Below are positions 62,748 through 64,000 of a stretch of DNA of 64,000 nucleotides, piece after piece. The notes below the pieces were generated by a model. That model was not told where the DNA came from, ran no database searches, and was given only the letters and a program-made list of their open reading frames with translations. A program made the position numbers and the translations under genes. Positions within the stretch are counted from its first letter, which is position 1. Each line of letters starts with the position of its first letter. The DNA is from an uncultured Faecalibacterium sp. (GTDB lineage Bacteria > Bacillota > Clostridia > Oscillospirales > Ruminococcaceae): positions 17,712 to 81,711 of the forward strand of contig UQDV01000008.1 of assembly GCA_900539945.1 (NCBI GenBank). The letters run 5' to 3'.

Positions 62748-63329
62748 TCAGTGCACGGCGCTGGTGCGGTGCTCCATAAGATAGGTGGCTTCCAGATCCG
62801 CGATGTGCAGTTTGACGGCAAGGGGGTACTTGTCGTAGGCTTCCGAGATGGCAAAGCAGCCGCCCCGGGCCGCATCGTCAAAGCCGCCCATGTGCCAGCG
62901 GATGGCCACGGCCTCTTCCACCTTGAGCTTCATGAAGCGCTCAATGAGGAACACGCTTTTTTCACCGTGGCCGTAGGGAAACAGGTCCTCCACGCTGTAG
63001 CTGGGCACCTTTTCCCACTGACCGGTGGTCTCGTTCTTCACGTTGCGGGTGCCGGCCTTGTAGTAGTTGGCCTTGCACAGATCGTGCAGCAATGCGCAGA
63101 TGGCAAAGCTCTCCTCACTCTCGCCCTCGGTAAAAAAGGTGTCGTGCAGGGCGTGGTAGACGTTCAGGCTGTGCATGCACAGCCCGCCGGTGCAGGCACC
63201 GTGGAACCGGGTGGACGCCGGAGCCGAAAAGAAATCGGTCTTGTGGTCCAGCCAGTCCAGCAGCTTTTCGCTGCCGGGGCGGGTGACATGCTGCCGGAAG
63301 ATCTGCAAAAACTCCTCGCGGTCGGTCAT
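62748..63329 (-). CDS. HD-domain phosphohydrolase
   Basis: A 193-residue protein of the HD superfamily. Metal ligands: His53 in GLCMHSLNVYH, His82-Asp83 in LLHDLCKANYY, and later HGEKSVFLI and RWHMGG histidines, the arrangement seen in YhaM/3'-5' exonuclease-like and nucleotide-cleaving HD proteins. Start at 63329 (MTDREEF); the open frame upstream lies in another frame of the PC4-like gene. It begins 2 bases after that gene and shares its promoter. The substrate cannot be told. Confidence 0.83.
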   Translation of the reverse strand: MTDREEFLQIFRQHVTRPGSEKLLDWLDHKTDFFSAPASTRFHGACTGGLCMHSLNVYHALHDTFFTEGESEESFAICALLHDLCKANYYKAGTRNVKNETTGQWEKVPSYSVEDLFPYGHGEKSVFLIERFMKLKVEEAVAIRWHMGGFDDAARGGCFAISEAYDKYPLAVKLHIADLEATYLMEHRTSAVH

Positions 63330-63331
63330 GC

Positions 63332-63553
63332 TCACAGCTCCATATCTTCCAGGATGCCCTTGAGGATGGCCAGCTCGTCGTGGCTCAGGGAGATGCCCTT
63401 GCCCATGCGGGTGCCGTCCGGGGACCAGTCGCGGATGTCGTACTTGGGCTCGCCGTCGTTCCAGCTGATCAGGTTGAGCTGACGCTCCCAGCCGCGGGGA
63501 CGCTGCGAGAGCACCGCGATGCGCTCGACGACTTCGTATTTGATCTCTGCCAT
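63332..63553 (-). CDS. PC4/YdbC-type single-strand nucleic acid binding protein
   Basis: A 73-residue protein: MAEIKYEVVERIAVLS, WERQLNLISWNDGEPKYDIRDW and MGKGISLSHDEL are the hallmarks of the YdbC/PC4 family, which bind single-stranded DNA or RNA as dimers (seen for Lactococcus YdbC). Start at 63553; the longer frame upstream covers the promoter. Likely a general transcription or repair accessory protein. It leads a two-gene operon with the HD protein. Confidence 0.9.
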   Translation of the reverse strand: MAEIKYEVVERIAVLSQRPRGWERQLNLISWNDGEPKYDIRDWSPDGTRMGKGISLSHDELAILKGILEDMEL

Positions 63554-63587
63554 AATGCAAAACCTGCCTTTATCTTTGTTTGCTACC

Positions 63588-63616
63588 ATAATAAGGGAAG
63601 CGCGGCAAGATTTCAA
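63588..63616 (-). promoter_or_regulatory. Promoter of the PC4/HD operon
   Basis: On the minus strand TTGAAA (63616-63611), 17-base spacer, TATTAT (63593-63588). Confidence 0.65.
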
Positions 63617-63656
63617 CAGGTAAAGCAAAAATTAACGGAAAATTTTTTTGTGCGGC

Positions 63657-64000
63657 TCAGCCGTAAGGGGCGTTTTCGCGCCATTCCACAAGCTGCTGCA
63701 CCGCGTCGGCGTCCTCATCCGGGGCGGGGTGGGCCGAGTGCGTGTGCTGCAGGGTGCTGAACAGCCCCGGGGCATATTGCGCCATCACACCGGGTACCTT
63801 CCCGGCCAGAAATTCCTGCGCGTTTTTCTGGCGGCAGGCGGCGGGGGTGCCGTCGGTCATGGGCACACCGGCCTGCGGAGCGCTGCCCGGTTCCGGGTGC
63901 GGAGGATTGCCGGGCACTTCCGGCGGGGGCAGCTGGGTGCCGGGCGCCGAGGGGTCTCCGGGCGGCTGGGTCGGGTCCGGCTGTTTGCCCAGCGGCGGGG
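63657..64000 (-). CDS. Hypothetical proline-rich protein, C-terminal part (partial)
   Basis: The minus-strand frame is open from the window end to the stop at 63657, about 113 residues. The first 50 are very rich in Pro, Gly and Asp (an extended linker); the last 60 contain two short amphipathic stretches (AQEFLAGKVPGVMAQYA and AVQQLVEWRENAPYG). No family recognised. The true start is outside the window; the GTG at 63917 lies in the middle of the linker and is not convincing as start. Confidence 0.55.
   Translation of the reverse strand, partial: PPLGKQPDPTQPPGDPSAPGTQLPPPEVPGNPPHPEPGSAPQAGVPMTDGTPAACRQKNAQEFLAGKVPGVMAQYAPGLFSTLQHTHSAHPAPDEDADAVQQLVEWRENAPYG

Overview
The window looks like chromosome from a Faecalibacterium-type gut Firmicute (Oscillospiraceae/Ruminococcaceae). 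Supporting signs are moderately high GC with many CTG/CTC and GGC codons, strong AGGAGG ribosome sites, several copies of a small DUF6061-type gene, many AraC- or LevR-controlled sugar loci and numerous drug/peptide ABC exporters. The species call is an inference from gene content; no 16S is present.

Layout. 1-1.6 kb: end of a GH32 fructosidase and two DUF6061 paralogs around the first copy of a ~310-bp direct repeat that carries the 3' half of tRNA-Lys(CTT). 1.6-11 kb: an AraC regulator diverging from a sugar ABC transporter (binding protein and two permeases), then GH36 alpha-galactosidase, an amylosucrase-like GH13 and fructokinase. This is a coherent raffinose/sucrose route: import, galactose removal, splitting of sucrose, phosphorylation of fructose. 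11-14.4 kb: a decayed patch with dispersed repeats, an ABC ATPase relic, a CPBP protease, a truncated conjugative relaxase and an IS30-type transposase tail. 14.4-22.5 kb: a LevR-like PTS regulator (no GAFTGA loop, no Walker B glutamate) and a lactose/cellobiose-type PTS operon (IIA, IIC, MupG-like hydrolase, GH1 6-phospho-glycosidase, IIB). 22.5-23.1 kb: second copy of the tRNA-Lys repeat with a DUF6061 remnant, so the 21.8 kb between the copies looks like an accreted island.

23-28 kb: KtrB/KtrA-type potassium uptake, a 42-codon membrane ORF and KdpD/KdpE without any Kdp ATPase. 28-40.9 kb: exporter and stress-response genes: sigma factor/membrane protein/ABC cassette; FtsX-type permease with ATPase; a lantibiotic-immunity-type ABC transporter (one ATPase, two permeases) divergent from its two-component system; a second CPBP protease. 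41-47 kb: rpsO-pnp, a UvrA-like protein, a sugar isomerase/epimerase-fold protein. 47.3-53.4 kb: GntR/ABC (YtrAB-like) operon, a bicupin divergent from a FucO-type dehydrogenase, a patatin, xanthine phosphoribosyltransferase.

53.4-60.2 kb: cell-wall and division cluster: PBP2/SpoVD-type transpeptidase, FtsW/RodA, MurA, FtsZ and a DivIVA-like coiled-coil protein. 60.3-64 kb: a REC/HD-GYP/PAS-like/GGDEF cyclic-di-GMP protein, then an HD hydrolase behind a PC4/YdbC-type DNA-binding protein, and the C-terminal end of a proline-rich protein leaving the window. No CRISPR array, rRNA or complete tRNA was seen.
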